NCBI GenBank assembly: GCA_023436305.1
Contig: JAEZJQ010000026.1
Span: 1 to 49,409, forward strand
DNA: 49,409 nt
Reading direction: 5' to 3'
From: Bacillota bacterium
GTDB lineage: Bacteria > Bacillota > UBA4882 > UBA8346
Shown here: one piece after another, positions 25,862 to 34,244 of the stretch
Numbering within the stretch: position 1 is the stretch's first letter
How the letters are laid out: every line of letters begins with the position of its first letter
Notes under the pieces: model-generated
Database searches by the model: none
The model's input: the letters and a program-made list of their open reading frames with translations, nothing else
Told to the model about the DNA's origin: nothing
Program-made: the position numbers and the translations under genes

Positions 25862-26749
25862 TTATTCAACTTTGATTTTAGGTATACCCAGGTACTTCGC
25901 AAGATTGCCCCCCATTATCAATTGCCACCCTTCATCATCGTCTCCCACCAGGGCGCGGACAATCGGGTCTTTAATTTGCGGCAAATCAAATGGCCCGTCC
26001 GTTCCAATTGTAAATTTCGTCGCCCCACAGGCATCATAAGCCTCCTTTACACAATAGGGTCCAACTGTCAAAGTCAGATCCAACATCAAATTAGGAACCG
26101 CGATTGAAACAGAACTGACGGTACCATAACACCAGATAAATCCAGCATGCGCCATCAAAAAGAGCAAATCCGGAAATGCCTTGGCTGTTTCAGCAATGGC
26201 TGTAGCGGTATTGTTTACCGAATCGCCCGCGCCATGAACCACAATAAACAGCTTTTTGCCACTTATTTTTTGTAATTCACTTAAGCGTTGCAGCAGCGGA
26301 TAAACTACGGTGGGATTGTTTATTTCATAGTTGTGTTCTAAAGGATGCATTTTCAAGCCGCGTAGGCCCAATTCGAGTATACATCGGTCGAGTTCTTCCA
26401 GCGCTTCGTTTTTAATGGGTAAATCCATTTTTTTGCCATAGTTTTGCGGGGGGTAATTATATGTTTTAGGTGCTTGCAACCAAGGATTGATTGTAGCCAA
26501 GCCAATGACTCTATCCGGAAACATACTTTGAATTTTGGCGATATAGTCATTGCCAACATACGGGTTCCATGAGGGCGTCCTATGTTGAAATCCTTCATTG
26601 ACTTGAAATACAACCTGAATGTCAATGCCGTGTTTATCCAAAAAAGGAATCAACTCGGTTTCCGCCACAAAGGTGTTGATTAGATTAACACCAATATGAA
26701 AGTGGGTATCAATTACAGGCCAACGTTCTTTTGAATGAGCTTTATCCAT
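25862..26749 (-). CDS. Metal-dependent amidohydrolase (Amidohydro_2, COG2159)
   Basis: 295 residues, a TIM-barrel hydrolase. The metal motif is IDTHFHIG (His16, His18). Later come GLKMHPLEHNYEI, FIVVHGAGDS, LFLMAHAGFIW and FTIGTDGPFDLP with the catalytic Asp. The COG2159 group includes ACMSD/gamma-resorcylate decarboxylases and lactonase-like hydrolases; it is not NagA. The ATG follows AAAGGAG and is two bases after the LacI stop. It may open a lactone or remove an acyl/carboxyl group from the imported compound. Confidence 0.85.
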   Translation of the reverse strand: MDKAHSKERWPVIDTHFHIGVNLINTFVAETELIPFLDKHGIDIQVVFQVNEGFQHRTPSWNPYVGNDYIAKIQSMFPDRVIGLATINPWLQAPKTYNYPPQNYGKKMDLPIKNEALEELDRCILELGLRGLKMHPLEHNYEINNPTVVYPLLQRLSELQKISGKKLFIVVHGAGDSVNNTATAIAETAKAFPDLLFLMAHAGFIWCYGTVSSVSIAVPNLMLDLTLTVGPYCVKEAYDACGATKFTIGTDGPFDLPQIKDPIVRALVGDDDEGWQLIMGGNLAKYLGIPKIKVE

Positions 26750-26751
26750 AC

Positions 26752-27783
26752 TTATTCTCCTTTCAAATTTGATCCGCAGGAATCTCTGACTATTAATGTA
26801 GGTTCAAAACATATTCGTTGGGGCTGGGGTGTTAATACGTTTTCAATTCGGTTTATGGTAATCTCAGCAGCTTTTACACCAATTTCAAAACATGGTTGCG
26901 CGATTGTAGTAAGCCTTGGATGAAACAAATCAGACCACTCGAAGTCATCAAAAGAAACCAGCGCAATGTCTTTCGGAACATACAAATTCAATTGTTTTAA
27001 TGCCCGCATTGTTCCTAAAACCATCAAATTGTTGGCAACGACTAAAGCTGTCGGTTGGTACTCCACATTATGGAAAAATTCCATTACATTTTTTTCAGCG
27101 GGTTTGCTTCTGGAATCACCATATATGATGCAATTATCGTACTGTATACCTGCCTCCATTAGCGCGGCTTTAAAGCCGGAAATACGTTCTTCGGTCGTAT
27201 TTATCCCTCTTAAGCCAACCACTATCGCAATTCTTTGATGCCCTAGTTTTACCAAATGGTTTACAAGTAATTTCGTCGAATTAATATTCTCAATTCCAAC
27301 CCAATCACAATCAATATTCAAGAATCTGTCGATCAACACGGTTGGTAAATCGATCTTCCGCAAAAACGGAACGGTTTTGTTTTCGGAAAAAGTAGTTGGA
27401 GATAATATCAATCCATCAATTCGTCTCTCATAAAAATTTCGCACCATTTCAAATTCTCTTTGGACATCATCATTCGAATCGCTTAAAATAAGAGTGTACC
27501 CCTTCCTGTATGCCTCATATTCAATCCCATTGATCACCTCAATAAAAAATGGATTACTAAAATCTGAGACAATCAAACCGATTGTTTTCGTTTTTGATTT
27601 CTTTAAAGATTTTGCAACAAAATTTTGGGTGTAACCTGTTTGTTCGATTGCTTTTAAAACTTTGTTCTTCGTATCGGTATTGACATGTCTGGTTCCATTA
27701 ATCACATGTGAAACCGTAGATGTCGATACCCCGGCGATACGAGAAATATCTGCAATTGTAATGTTTGATGTATTTTTACTCAC
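26752..27783 (-). CDS. LacI-family transcriptional regulator
   Basis: About 343 residues from the GTG at 27783 (a TTG at 27795 is an alternative). The N-terminal HTH (IADISRIAGVSTSTVSHVI, hinge VAKSLKKSKTKTIGLIVSDF) and the periplasmic-binding-like effector domain (about 60-340) are complete. The domain ends in IALVSFDDFEWSDLFHPRLTT. Two matching operators (27806-27828 and 24167-24189) flank the cluster it heads, so it probably represses itself, the amidohydrolase/ABC genes and the binding protein/kinase/deaminase genes until the imported sugar derivative is present. Confidence 0.93.
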   Translation of the reverse strand: MSKNTSNITIADISRIAGVSTSTVSHVINGTRHVNTDTKNKVLKAIEQTGYTQNFVAKSLKKSKTKTIGLIVSDFSNPFFIEVINGIEYEAYRKGYTLILSDSNDDVQREFEMVRNFYERRIDGLILSPTTFSENKTVPFLRKIDLPTVLIDRFLNIDCDWVGIENINSTKLLVNHLVKLGHQRIAIVVGLRGINTTEERISGFKAALMEAGIQYDNCIIYGDSRSKPAEKNVMEFFHNVEYQPTALVVANNLMVLGTMRALKQLNLYVPKDIALVSFDDFEWSDLFHPRLTTIAQPCFEIGVKAAEITINRIENVLTPQPQRICFEPTLIVRDSCGSNLKGE

Positions 27784-27805
27784 GAGGCATTCCAACTTTC
27801 ATTTA

Positions 27806-27828
27806 ATCGTTTGCGCAATCGTTTCGAT
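27806..27828. promoter_or_regulatory. LacI-type operator before the regulator gene
   Basis: ATCGTTTGCGCAATCG followed by TTTCGAT; 22 of 23 positions match the reverse complement of the block at 24167-24189. It lies between the promoter (27838-27867) and the start codon, fitting autoregulation. Confidence 0.8.
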
Positions 27829-27837
27829 TACGTTTTT

Positions 27838-27867
27838 ATTATATTCTTAACACTATTCATTTGTCAA
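27838..27867 (-). promoter_or_regulatory. Sigma-A-type promoter for the LacI-headed operon
   Basis: Minus-strand perfect TTGACA (27862-27867), 18-bp spacer, perfect TATAAT (27838-27843), with the operator directly downstream. Confidence 0.85.
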
Positions 27868-27984
27868 TAGAAAAAATTTGGTTGTGTGAGAATGCCGTAA
27901 TTTTGCGGAAGGCGTTGCCTGTTTAGCAAAAATACCTACCAGTGTTATCATGAAGAAATCAAACGTATGTTTTAAATCGGTATC

Positions 27985-28014
27985 AAAAAATCCGGCCGAA
28001 ATGACCGGATTTTT
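27985..28014. terminator. Bidirectional terminator
   Basis: AAAAAATCCGG and CCGGATTTTT arms with a nine-base loop. It separates the LacI operon promoter from the pseudogene at 28086 and would stop minus-strand reading out of the hydrolase island. Confidence 0.75.
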
Positions 28015-28085
28015 GAATTTAATTCTTATTACCTTGAAAATATGGCAAGGATTACCGACAAATGGGCCCAACAGTTCAATTCCGA

Positions 28086-28870
28086 CTACTGAACCTGGCA
28101 AGCCGCTCCATTCAACGTAAAGCTGGAAGGTATCGCGTTTGTGCCACTATAGTTGATATTGAACCCGAAGTTTGTCGTTCCACCGTTTGCCGGGATACTC
28201 GCGTTATATCCGGCGTCTTTCACCGATACTGAAGTCCCGCTCTGAGTATAACTGCCGCTCCACAGATTGGTGATCGTTTGGTTACCGGAGAAGGTCCAGA
28301 CTAAAGTCCAACCATTAACCGCCGTGGACGTATTATTTTTAATCGTTATGTTGACTGTAGCCCCGCTACCCCAGTCGTTCATACTATAGGTTACTCCATA
28401 ATTTCCAGCGCCCGGAGTCGGAGTCGCGGTTACTACGGGAGTCGGAGTCTGAACCGGGGTCGGAGTGGCGGTTACCACGGGAGTCGCAGTCCGAACCGGG
28501 GTCGGAGTACCGGGTACTGGTGTCGTGCCACTGAATATCGAGCATTCTTTTGAGGTCGAGCTCAGACCGTTAGCGCCGGTGAATACTCTGGTTCCCCAGG
28601 TGGAGGGGCTGCTTACGTTCCAACTGTTAACCATATCGAGGTATTCCACACCACCGCCGTTGCCACTCTGGGACCAGGCCATCCAGCCAATGTTGTTCGC
28701 TTGAGGGATTAGCGGTCTGGACCGGTGTTGGTGTTACAGTTACTATCGATGTCGGTGTCATGGTAGGTGTGGCCGTGGGCACAGGGTAGGTGTTGCAGTT
28801 GGGGTGACACTGTCGCTGATGGCTGCCTGATAAGCGTCCAATGCCGCTTGACTTGAATTAATCCGCAATC
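28086..28870 (-). pseudogene. Hybrid fragment: GH26-type tail fused to GH5 mannanase tail with CBM2
   Basis: The 3' 617 bp (28086-28701) match the intact mannanase gene (34245-34860) with constant offset and few changes. They cover the end of the GH5 domain, a Pro/Thr linker and a complete CBM2. The 5' part (about 28712-28870) instead matches the end of the GH26 domain and linker of the gene at 38189 (compare 38698-38850). The GH26-like frame has lost one base in the linker and is not in frame with the GH5 part. The catalytic domains of both parents are missing. A short frame from an ATG at 28682 could still express a CBM2 fragment without a signal peptide, which is unlikely to be functional. 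A product of recombination between island genes. Confidence 0.85.
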
Positions 28871-28939
28871 TTGGATTACCCATGGAATCACATTAAGTAA
28901 TATGATTTATCGCAATTCATTATATGCAATCAATTGAAA

Positions 28940-29086
28940 TTGAAACTATTGAGAATAATATTCTTTTCCATTGGATTATATTATTCGGAAAATAACTATA
29001 AAATTATATCAATAGCTTTACGGTAAGGATTGTATAATTCAAAGGGAAATCAAAAAGCTTAAACACCATTCGCTGTTTAAGCTTTC
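28940..29086 (+). pseudogene. Relic of an araC locus: promoter box and terminator without the gene
   Basis: 28952-28990 holds TTGAGAATAATATTC and GGATTATATTATTCGGAAAA, matching the promoter region of the two intact araC-type genes (33225, 39991). At 29048-29086 follows AAATCAAAAAGCTTAAAC...GTTTAAGCTTT, which matches the last codons and terminator of the araC gene at 33225 (34137-34177). The roughly 0.9 kb of coding sequence between them is absent. The hairpin may still terminate transcription. Confidence 0.75.
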
Positions 29087-29219
29087 TGATAAATTGCTTT
29101 TACATATATTGTTCTTTGGAAAGTATTATTGACCCCGGCTGCCGGAATTACCTGCGCCACCGGATAATCCAACTTTCCGGTGCATTACGGACGTCTTAAC
29201 CCGAAGTATAGTTCTTGTT

Positions 29220-30105
29220 TTAAACTGTCGAAAACCGCAACATATTCCAGGAAAGTTTCGGTAAAACAACTGGAAATATCGTTGCATTATAACCCGGCAA
29301 ACCGGCACTTTTGGGCTTTACCTTCTCAGGTTCTTCAAAACTATTGGATGCGGAAAGATCCTCTCCGTACAAAACCATATGTTCAATCGGCTTGATAAAG
29401 CAAAATGACCTAAAATCCATAGAGATCTCAATATCTTCTTGATCGCAATTTAAGATAAAAACACTGATCTCATCCATCTCCTGATTTAAAACCACTGCCA
29501 TTTGCAACACCGGCACTTCACCGTAAACTTTGGAATCATATTTGGGGCAAGTTAGTAATGGCTTTAATACATTGCCTCTACCATACTGTGACATTTGTTG
29601 AAATGGGTAAAAAATGGTTTGCTTGATTACTGCCCCGCCAGGCCGTGTATATATCGGAGCAATTGCATTCACTAACTGCGCTAAACATATTCCACCAAGT
29701 TACCAGCGTCAGCGGATGTTCCCGTGCCAAGGTTAACTGCCTCCATTACTTGTGAACCGGCTTTTTTACACCAATCGACAAACTCATCAATTCCAATTTC
29801 ATTCGTTTCAATTGATCTCCAAGCCAGATCCAACCGTTTCGGGCGTCCTGCAACCGGACCGATTCCATCCAATTATAGCCTGAAACAAAATTTCCTCCGG
29901 GATAACGGATGATCGGTACCTTCAATTGCCGGACTACTTCCAAAACATCTTTTCGAAATCCTTGTTCATCGGCGGTAGGATGACCTGGTTCATAAATCCC
30001 GGTATAAACAGCCCGGCCCAAATGTTCAATAAACGATCCAAACAGACGGGGATCAGTATCGGCGATTGAATAATCTTTTTCAATAACACACTTGGCTTGA
30101 TGCAT
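29220..30105 (-). pseudogene. Broken GH51 alpha-L-arabinofuranosidase
   Basis: Three pieces of one GH51 protein lie in order on the minus strand. The N-terminal part (30105 to about 29860) has DTDPRLFGSFIEHLGRAVY and PIIRYPGGNFVSGYNW. The next part (about 29872-29681), in another frame, has RPKRLDLAWRSIETNEIG and EFVDWCKKAG. The C-terminal part (about 29685-29220) has LVNAIAPIYTRPGG and a final VLPKLSWNMLRF. Between the second and third parts the family normally has about 200 more residues, including both catalytic Glu; these are deleted. A ribosome binding site (GAGGAG) remains before the ATG. The original intracellular enzyme removed arabinose side chains from xylan oligomers. Confidence 0.9.
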
Positions 30106-30192
30106 GCATGCTCCTCTAAAGTGTAATCTTTGGTTGATGATTATATTTCTACGATACCATTTTTAAGTAAATATTAAATAGGTTATGAAAAC

Positions 30193-32835
30193 TTATTTAA
30201 GTCTTAACACTCCAAATACGGCCGTTGATTGCCAGCCGGTTCCAGTTGTGTCATTCCAATTACTTTGCCCTGTCCTGACACCTTTTCCGTTATCATCATT
30301 GATCTGAATGTCAAACCCGATAAGGTTGCCTTTCTTACCCGGCACTTTATTAAGTGGAATTGCAGCTTCTACAACATATCCTCCGGAAACTACCGTAACA
30401 TTGGTTTTGAAATCAGCCACAATAACACTTCCAAAAGTTTTTTCATTCTTGTAATTCACCCGGTATTGTGCGTCATCATCTTCGTAAGACGAAGTTCTAT
30501 GATAATTCTGGTCAACAAAGAATTCCACCGAATCCTGTTCCCAGGGATTTGAACTTATTGCACTAAGTAACGGATCTTTTATCTCACCATAAATGTAAAG
30601 ATAATTTTTGTCCCACATAATTTTAAATTTTCCACTGGCAACATTATCCGTACCACTAACCACCCTGGTACTGATTGTATTTGCCTTTTCCCAGATTGAA
30701 TCCGTTTCTCCATCGATAACAGGAGTACCATATACAACTTCGGCATATTCCGGACCTTTACCGAGTTTTAATACTCCATAATTGGATGCGTTTTTAGCTT
30801 GATTGTTGGTCGGGTCATTCCAGCTAACGGATTGGGTTCCATGATTGACTCTAATATCAATACCTACCAGGTTATCAGCGTTGAGTTTTTGCCGGTTAAT
30901 CGGAATTGATACCTCCATTACCGGCCCTTCGGTAGTTTTCCCGATGGAACATTTAATACCACTCTTTGTGCTAATTCCCGACCATTTAAAATTATACGCA
31001 TGGTCAACGCTTGCCGAAGAACCTCCTTTTTCATTTTTCCAATCAATAAAAACGTCCACTGAATCCTTACTTTTTACAGAATCATTAACATTGATCCAAA
31101 GATAAATATTTTTTGCGTCATAAAAGGATTTAAAACTTCCCACCAGTTTGCCGTCCGGACCGGTGATAGTTTCTTGACCGAGGATATCCCAAGGTAGTTC
31201 GGTTTTTGAGTTATAAACAGGCTTTATATCCGCTGCTTCATAGGTTTTAATCTGAACCGGGAGCTTTGTAGGATCAACCATGCCCCAGTAAGCGTATTTT
31301 GCCTTGAACTTCTTATCAAACAATAGCGGTGCATCTTTCCTTCCGATTGAAAGCCAGGACATATCATCCTTGAGTCCCCAAAATGTTATCCCAGTGACCA
31401 CATTTTTATATCGTTTAAACATTTCCATAAGCTGCTGATACCGGTAACCCTGAGCAATTAAGACTTCTTTGGGTATTGTCGTTTGATTTGCGCTATTATA
31501 TAATGAGACATCGAGTTCAGTAATTTCAACTTCAACGCCAAGTTCGGAAAACTTTTTCACTGTCTCCTCAATGTTTTTAACCGGAGGTTGATTTAATGAT
31601 ATATGTCCCTGGCTACCGATACCATCAACGGGAACACCTTTATCCTTAAGGCCTTTGACCATATCATATATAGCTTGCCGCTTAATTGGATTTTCAGTAT
31701 CATAGTCATTGTAAAACAGTTTTGCCGCAGGATCGGCTTCATGGGCAAACTTAAAAGCAAGTTCCAAATATTCAGGCCCAATTATCTCAAGCCATTTTGT
31801 ATTCCGAAGATTATTGGGTTGAGTCGTATCAATCGCCTCATTAACAACATCCCAACATTGGATCTTACCTTTATACCTGCCAACAATCGTAGTAATATAT
31901 TTTTTCATTCTCTGGATCAAAACGTCCTTGGAAACTTGTTTGGCAGGATTGGTTGAATCTTTGAAAATCCAGTCCGGTTGTTCAATATGCCAAATTAGAC
32001 AGTGACCCCTTAATCTCATATGGTTTGTAGTGATAAAATCCACGTATTTATCACTTCTTGTAAAGTCAAGGTTGTTTTCACTTTTCCAGATAGGACCAAG
32101 TTTCATTTCCCATTCTGCTGTAATACTATTGAAATGTTTCTTGATTAAATCCCTCATGTCGGCATCATCCAAAGCCGAACTCGGAACTGCGACACCGATA
32201 GAAAAGTAGTCTTTATAGGCTTCGCAAATTGAGGGAATATCATTTTCAATACTTATTTTCTCTATATTGGCGACGCCGGTAATGGTTACATCATCTACAT
32301 AGAAATTATAACCGGTATCCGGTGACTCAATATATAAAGTGGATTTTTGACATTCACCTTTGTAGTCAAAAGTAAATGTTCCTTGTATCTTTGTCCATTT
32401 TCCACTTTCTACTTTTGCATTTTGAACACAAACGTAAAATTTACTATCATATGGATTTGTACTGGAAGTATCCGGATTATATGCGGTTATTCGTATATCA
32501 TGGGGAGCGCCGCTATCCTGGTATACCCATGCTGATACATTGTATTTCTCCGTTTTTACAAGTTTGTCGGTTAAATTTATTTCAGGGCCTTCCCAAAACT
32601 GGGTCCGTCCTATTACCTTCATACTGCATTTTCCGGAATTAGCGATTTCAGAATTAACTTCAAGCTTTTCGTTACCTTTAGCATTCCATCCCGTTATACC
32701 ATTCTCAAAATCCGACTTGATCTGTAAAACATTTGCTGAAGTATCCATTGAAAAAGCACTCCCAGTAAAAAGGATTGTAGTTGATACCATAACTCCCAAA
32801 ACAATAAACAAAAGTATCAATTTAGTCCGTTTCAT
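30193..32835 (-). CDS. GH10 endo-beta-1,4-xylanase with N-terminal CBM and two CBM9-like modules
   Basis: 880 residues, secreted (signal peptide to about residue 30). Order: a CBM4_9/CBM22-like module (about 37-190), the GH10 barrel (about 200-535), then two CBM9-like modules (about 550-715 and 716-880). The acid/base is Glu333 in WDVVNEAID and the nucleophile is Glu440 in EITELDVSL; the HCLIWHIEQPDW motif lines the active site. It cuts xylan internally, and CBM9 modules usually bind chain ends. GGAGG precedes the ATG. The gene is divergent from the first AraC regulator, which may activate it. The neighbouring arabinofuranosidase that would have completed xylan breakdown is broken. Confidence 0.95.
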   Translation of the reverse strand: MKRTKLILLFIVLGVMVSTTILFTGSAFSMDTSANVLQIKSDFENGITGWNAKGNEKLEVNSEIANSGKCSMKVIGRTQFWEGPEINLTDKLVKTEKYNVSAWVYQDSGAPHDIRITAYNPDTSSTNPYDSKFYVCVQNAKVESGKWTKIQGTFTFDYKGECQKSTLYIESPDTGYNFYVDDVTITGVANIEKISIENDIPSICEAYKDYFSIGVAVPSSALDDADMRDLIKKHFNSITAEWEMKLGPIWKSENNLDFTRSDKYVDFITTNHMRLRGHCLIWHIEQPDWIFKDSTNPAKQVSKDVLIQRMKKYITTIVGRYKGKIQCWDVVNEAIDTTQPNNLRNTKWLEIIGPEYLELAFKFAHEADPAAKLFYNDYDTENPIKRQAIYDMVKGLKDKGVPVDGIGSQGHISLNQPPVKNIEETVKKFSELGVEVEITELDVSLYNSANQTTIPKEVLIAQGYRYQQLMEMFKRYKNVVTGITFWGLKDDMSWLSIGRKDAPLLFDKKFKAKYAYWGMVDPTKLPVQIKTYEAADIKPVYNSKTELPWDILGQETITGPDGKLVGSFKSFYDAKNIYLWINVNDSVKSKDSVDVFIDWKNEKGGSSASVDHAYNFKWSGISTKSGIKCSIGKTTEGPVMEVSIPINRQKLNADNLVGIDIRVNHGTQSVSWNDPTNNQAKNASNYGVLKLGKGPEYAEVVYGTPVIDGETDSIWEKANTISTRVVSGTDNVASGKFKIMWDKNYLYIYGEIKDPLLSAISSNPWEQDSVEFFVDQNYHRTSSYEDDDAQYRVNYKNEKTFGSVIVADFKTNVTVVSGGYVVEAAIPLNKVPGKKGNLIGFDIQINDDNGKGVRTGQSNWNDTTGTGWQSTAVFGVLRLK

Positions 32836-33224
32836 TATTAAAAACCTCCAAATATGATATATTAACCTTCGAAAAAGCTATCAGTTGTAGATCACCACCT
32901 TTATTTTTTTTAAATTATGTTTTGTATATTACTCCAGCGTTAAAACATGGAAATGTGCAAACAGAAAATCGCTGATATGGTAATATGAAAATGGATATAT
33001 TATAACATCGAAGTAAACACAGACATTTCATAAAAATACAGTGTTTATGCCTTAATATCAACTTTCCCGCATATTTTAAATTAGATTATAAATAAGTAAT
33101 ATCGAAACGCCCTATTCCATTATATACCTTGAGTTAAATTATTAACAATTGATATTCTTACTCTTTTCTTATGGATTATATTATCCGAAAAAGTATTGTA
33201 TAATAAAATGTGGAGGAACTTATC
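32836..33224. other. 389-bp divergent control region between GH10 and araC1
   Basis: Very AT-rich. It holds the plus-strand araC promoter (box GGATTATATTATCC at 33173-33186, TATAAT at 33199-33204, GGAGG at 33212). No canonical -35/-10 pair was found for the minus-strand GH10 gene, which fits activator dependence. Confidence 0.55.
33173..33204 (+). promoter_or_regulatory. araC1 promoter with conserved box
   Basis: GGATTATATTATCC (33173-33186) lies 12 bp before a perfect TATAAT (33199-33204), 20 bp before the ATG. The -35 is not canonical. The same arrangement occurs before araC2 (39939-39970) and at the relic (28973-28986), so the box is probably bound by these regulators. Confidence 0.65.
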
Positions 33225-34151
33225 ATGAATACCCGAATTCAATCTCTTGGCAATTTGAATCCTTATATCATCGATATCACGCATATCACCGCCCATACTC
33301 TTTTCTGGCCGCCGGGGATGGCTTATAACCGGAGAACGGTCCGGTTTTATGAAATTGAACTAATTATCGGCGGAGCCGGGGAGATGATGACCGATGGTAA
33401 GCATTTTAAAACCATGCGCGGTGACCTTTTCTTCCGGAAACCCTGGATGGAGACGCAAGGGATCGCCGGATATTATTCGTATGTCATCGCCTTTGATCCG
33501 GTATATCACGATTCACGGCAGAATTGTTATAAAAGTAAAATTCCTTATTGGATATTTGATGATAATACATCAATACCTGATGAGGGTTATTTTGATCAAT
33601 TCCCCGACCGCTATAATACCGCCAAATTGAATGAATTGGAACCGCTCTTTGGTAATATCGTACAGGCTTTTGCAAGCAGCAAGGAGAATAATCAGCCTTA
33701 TATGAAAGTGAATCTATTGAATATTTTTGAAATCATCCTTGGTGAATTGAGTGATAATACGGAGACTCACGGGAAGCGGACCATTCGCAATAATTATGAA
33801 AAGATCATCGCATGCAAAGAATCCATTGATAATAACCTGGGTAGTAAATTTACCCTGGCGGCGCTTGCCGATCAGTGCGGACTAAGCCCCAACTTTTTTT
33901 GCAAGATATTTAAAGAGATCCTGGGGAACTCGCCATTTGAATATATTAACGAAAACCGGATGGTACTGGCCAAGAAACTGCTCACCACCACCAATATCAA
34001 TGTAGAACAGATATCCGTGATCTGTGGTTTTGATGATCTCACTTACTTTTATCGCTTATTTAAACGGTACTGTCATACCACACCTACACTATTTCGGGAA
34101 AATTTCCGGAATGAAGCACTAAAAAGTGATGAGCGAAATCAAAAAGCTTAA
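33225..34151 (+). CDS. AraC-family transcriptional regulator (copy 1)
   Basis: 308 residues from the ATG at 33225 with GGAGG eight bases upstream. The N-terminal cupin-like domain (about 15-170) includes RFYEIELIIGGAGEM and GDLFFRKPWM. The C-terminal double HTH (about 195-300) includes ALADQCGLSPNFFCKIFKEILGN and VEQISVICGFDDLTYFYRLFKR. It is about 85% identical by eye to copy 2. Regulators of this type sense sugars or oligosaccharides and activate glycoside hydrolase genes. It lies between the divergent GH10 gene and the convergent mannanase gene. Its stop codon is inside the terminator hairpin. Confidence 0.93.
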   Translation: MNTRIQSLGNLNPYIIDITHITAHTLFWPPGMAYNRRTVRFYEIELIIGGAGEMMTDGKHFKTMRGDLFFRKPWMETQGIAGYYSYVIAFDPVYHDSRQNCYKSKIPYWIFDDNTSIPDEGYFDQFPDRYNTAKLNELEPLFGNIVQAFASSKENNQPYMKVNLLNIFEIILGELSDNTETHGKRTIRNNYEKIIACKESIDNNLGSKFTLAALADQCGLSPNFFCKIFKEILGNSPFEYINENRMVLAKKLLTTTNINVEQISVICGFDDLTYFYRLFKRYCHTTPTLFRENFRNEALKSDERNQKA

Positions 34152-34177
34152 ACGACATCCCGCCGTTTAAGCTTTTT
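34141..34177. terminator. Bidirectional terminator between araC1 and the mannanase gene
   Basis: Arms AAAAAGCTTAAACG and CGTTTAAGCTTTTT are perfect and flanked by A and T runs on the two sides. It serves both convergent genes and includes the araC1 stop codon. Confidence 0.9.
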
Positions 34178-34244
34178 CTGATTAATTCCCTGGCTTTGTT
34201 CTTAGCGCTATACATCGACTTACAGCTAAATCTCTATTGTTTGA

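Noticed and set aside
27853..28101. 82-residue minus-strand frame between the LacI promoter and the pseudogene
   Set aside because: It runs through a strong terminator hairpin and has no ribosome binding site or family resemblance.
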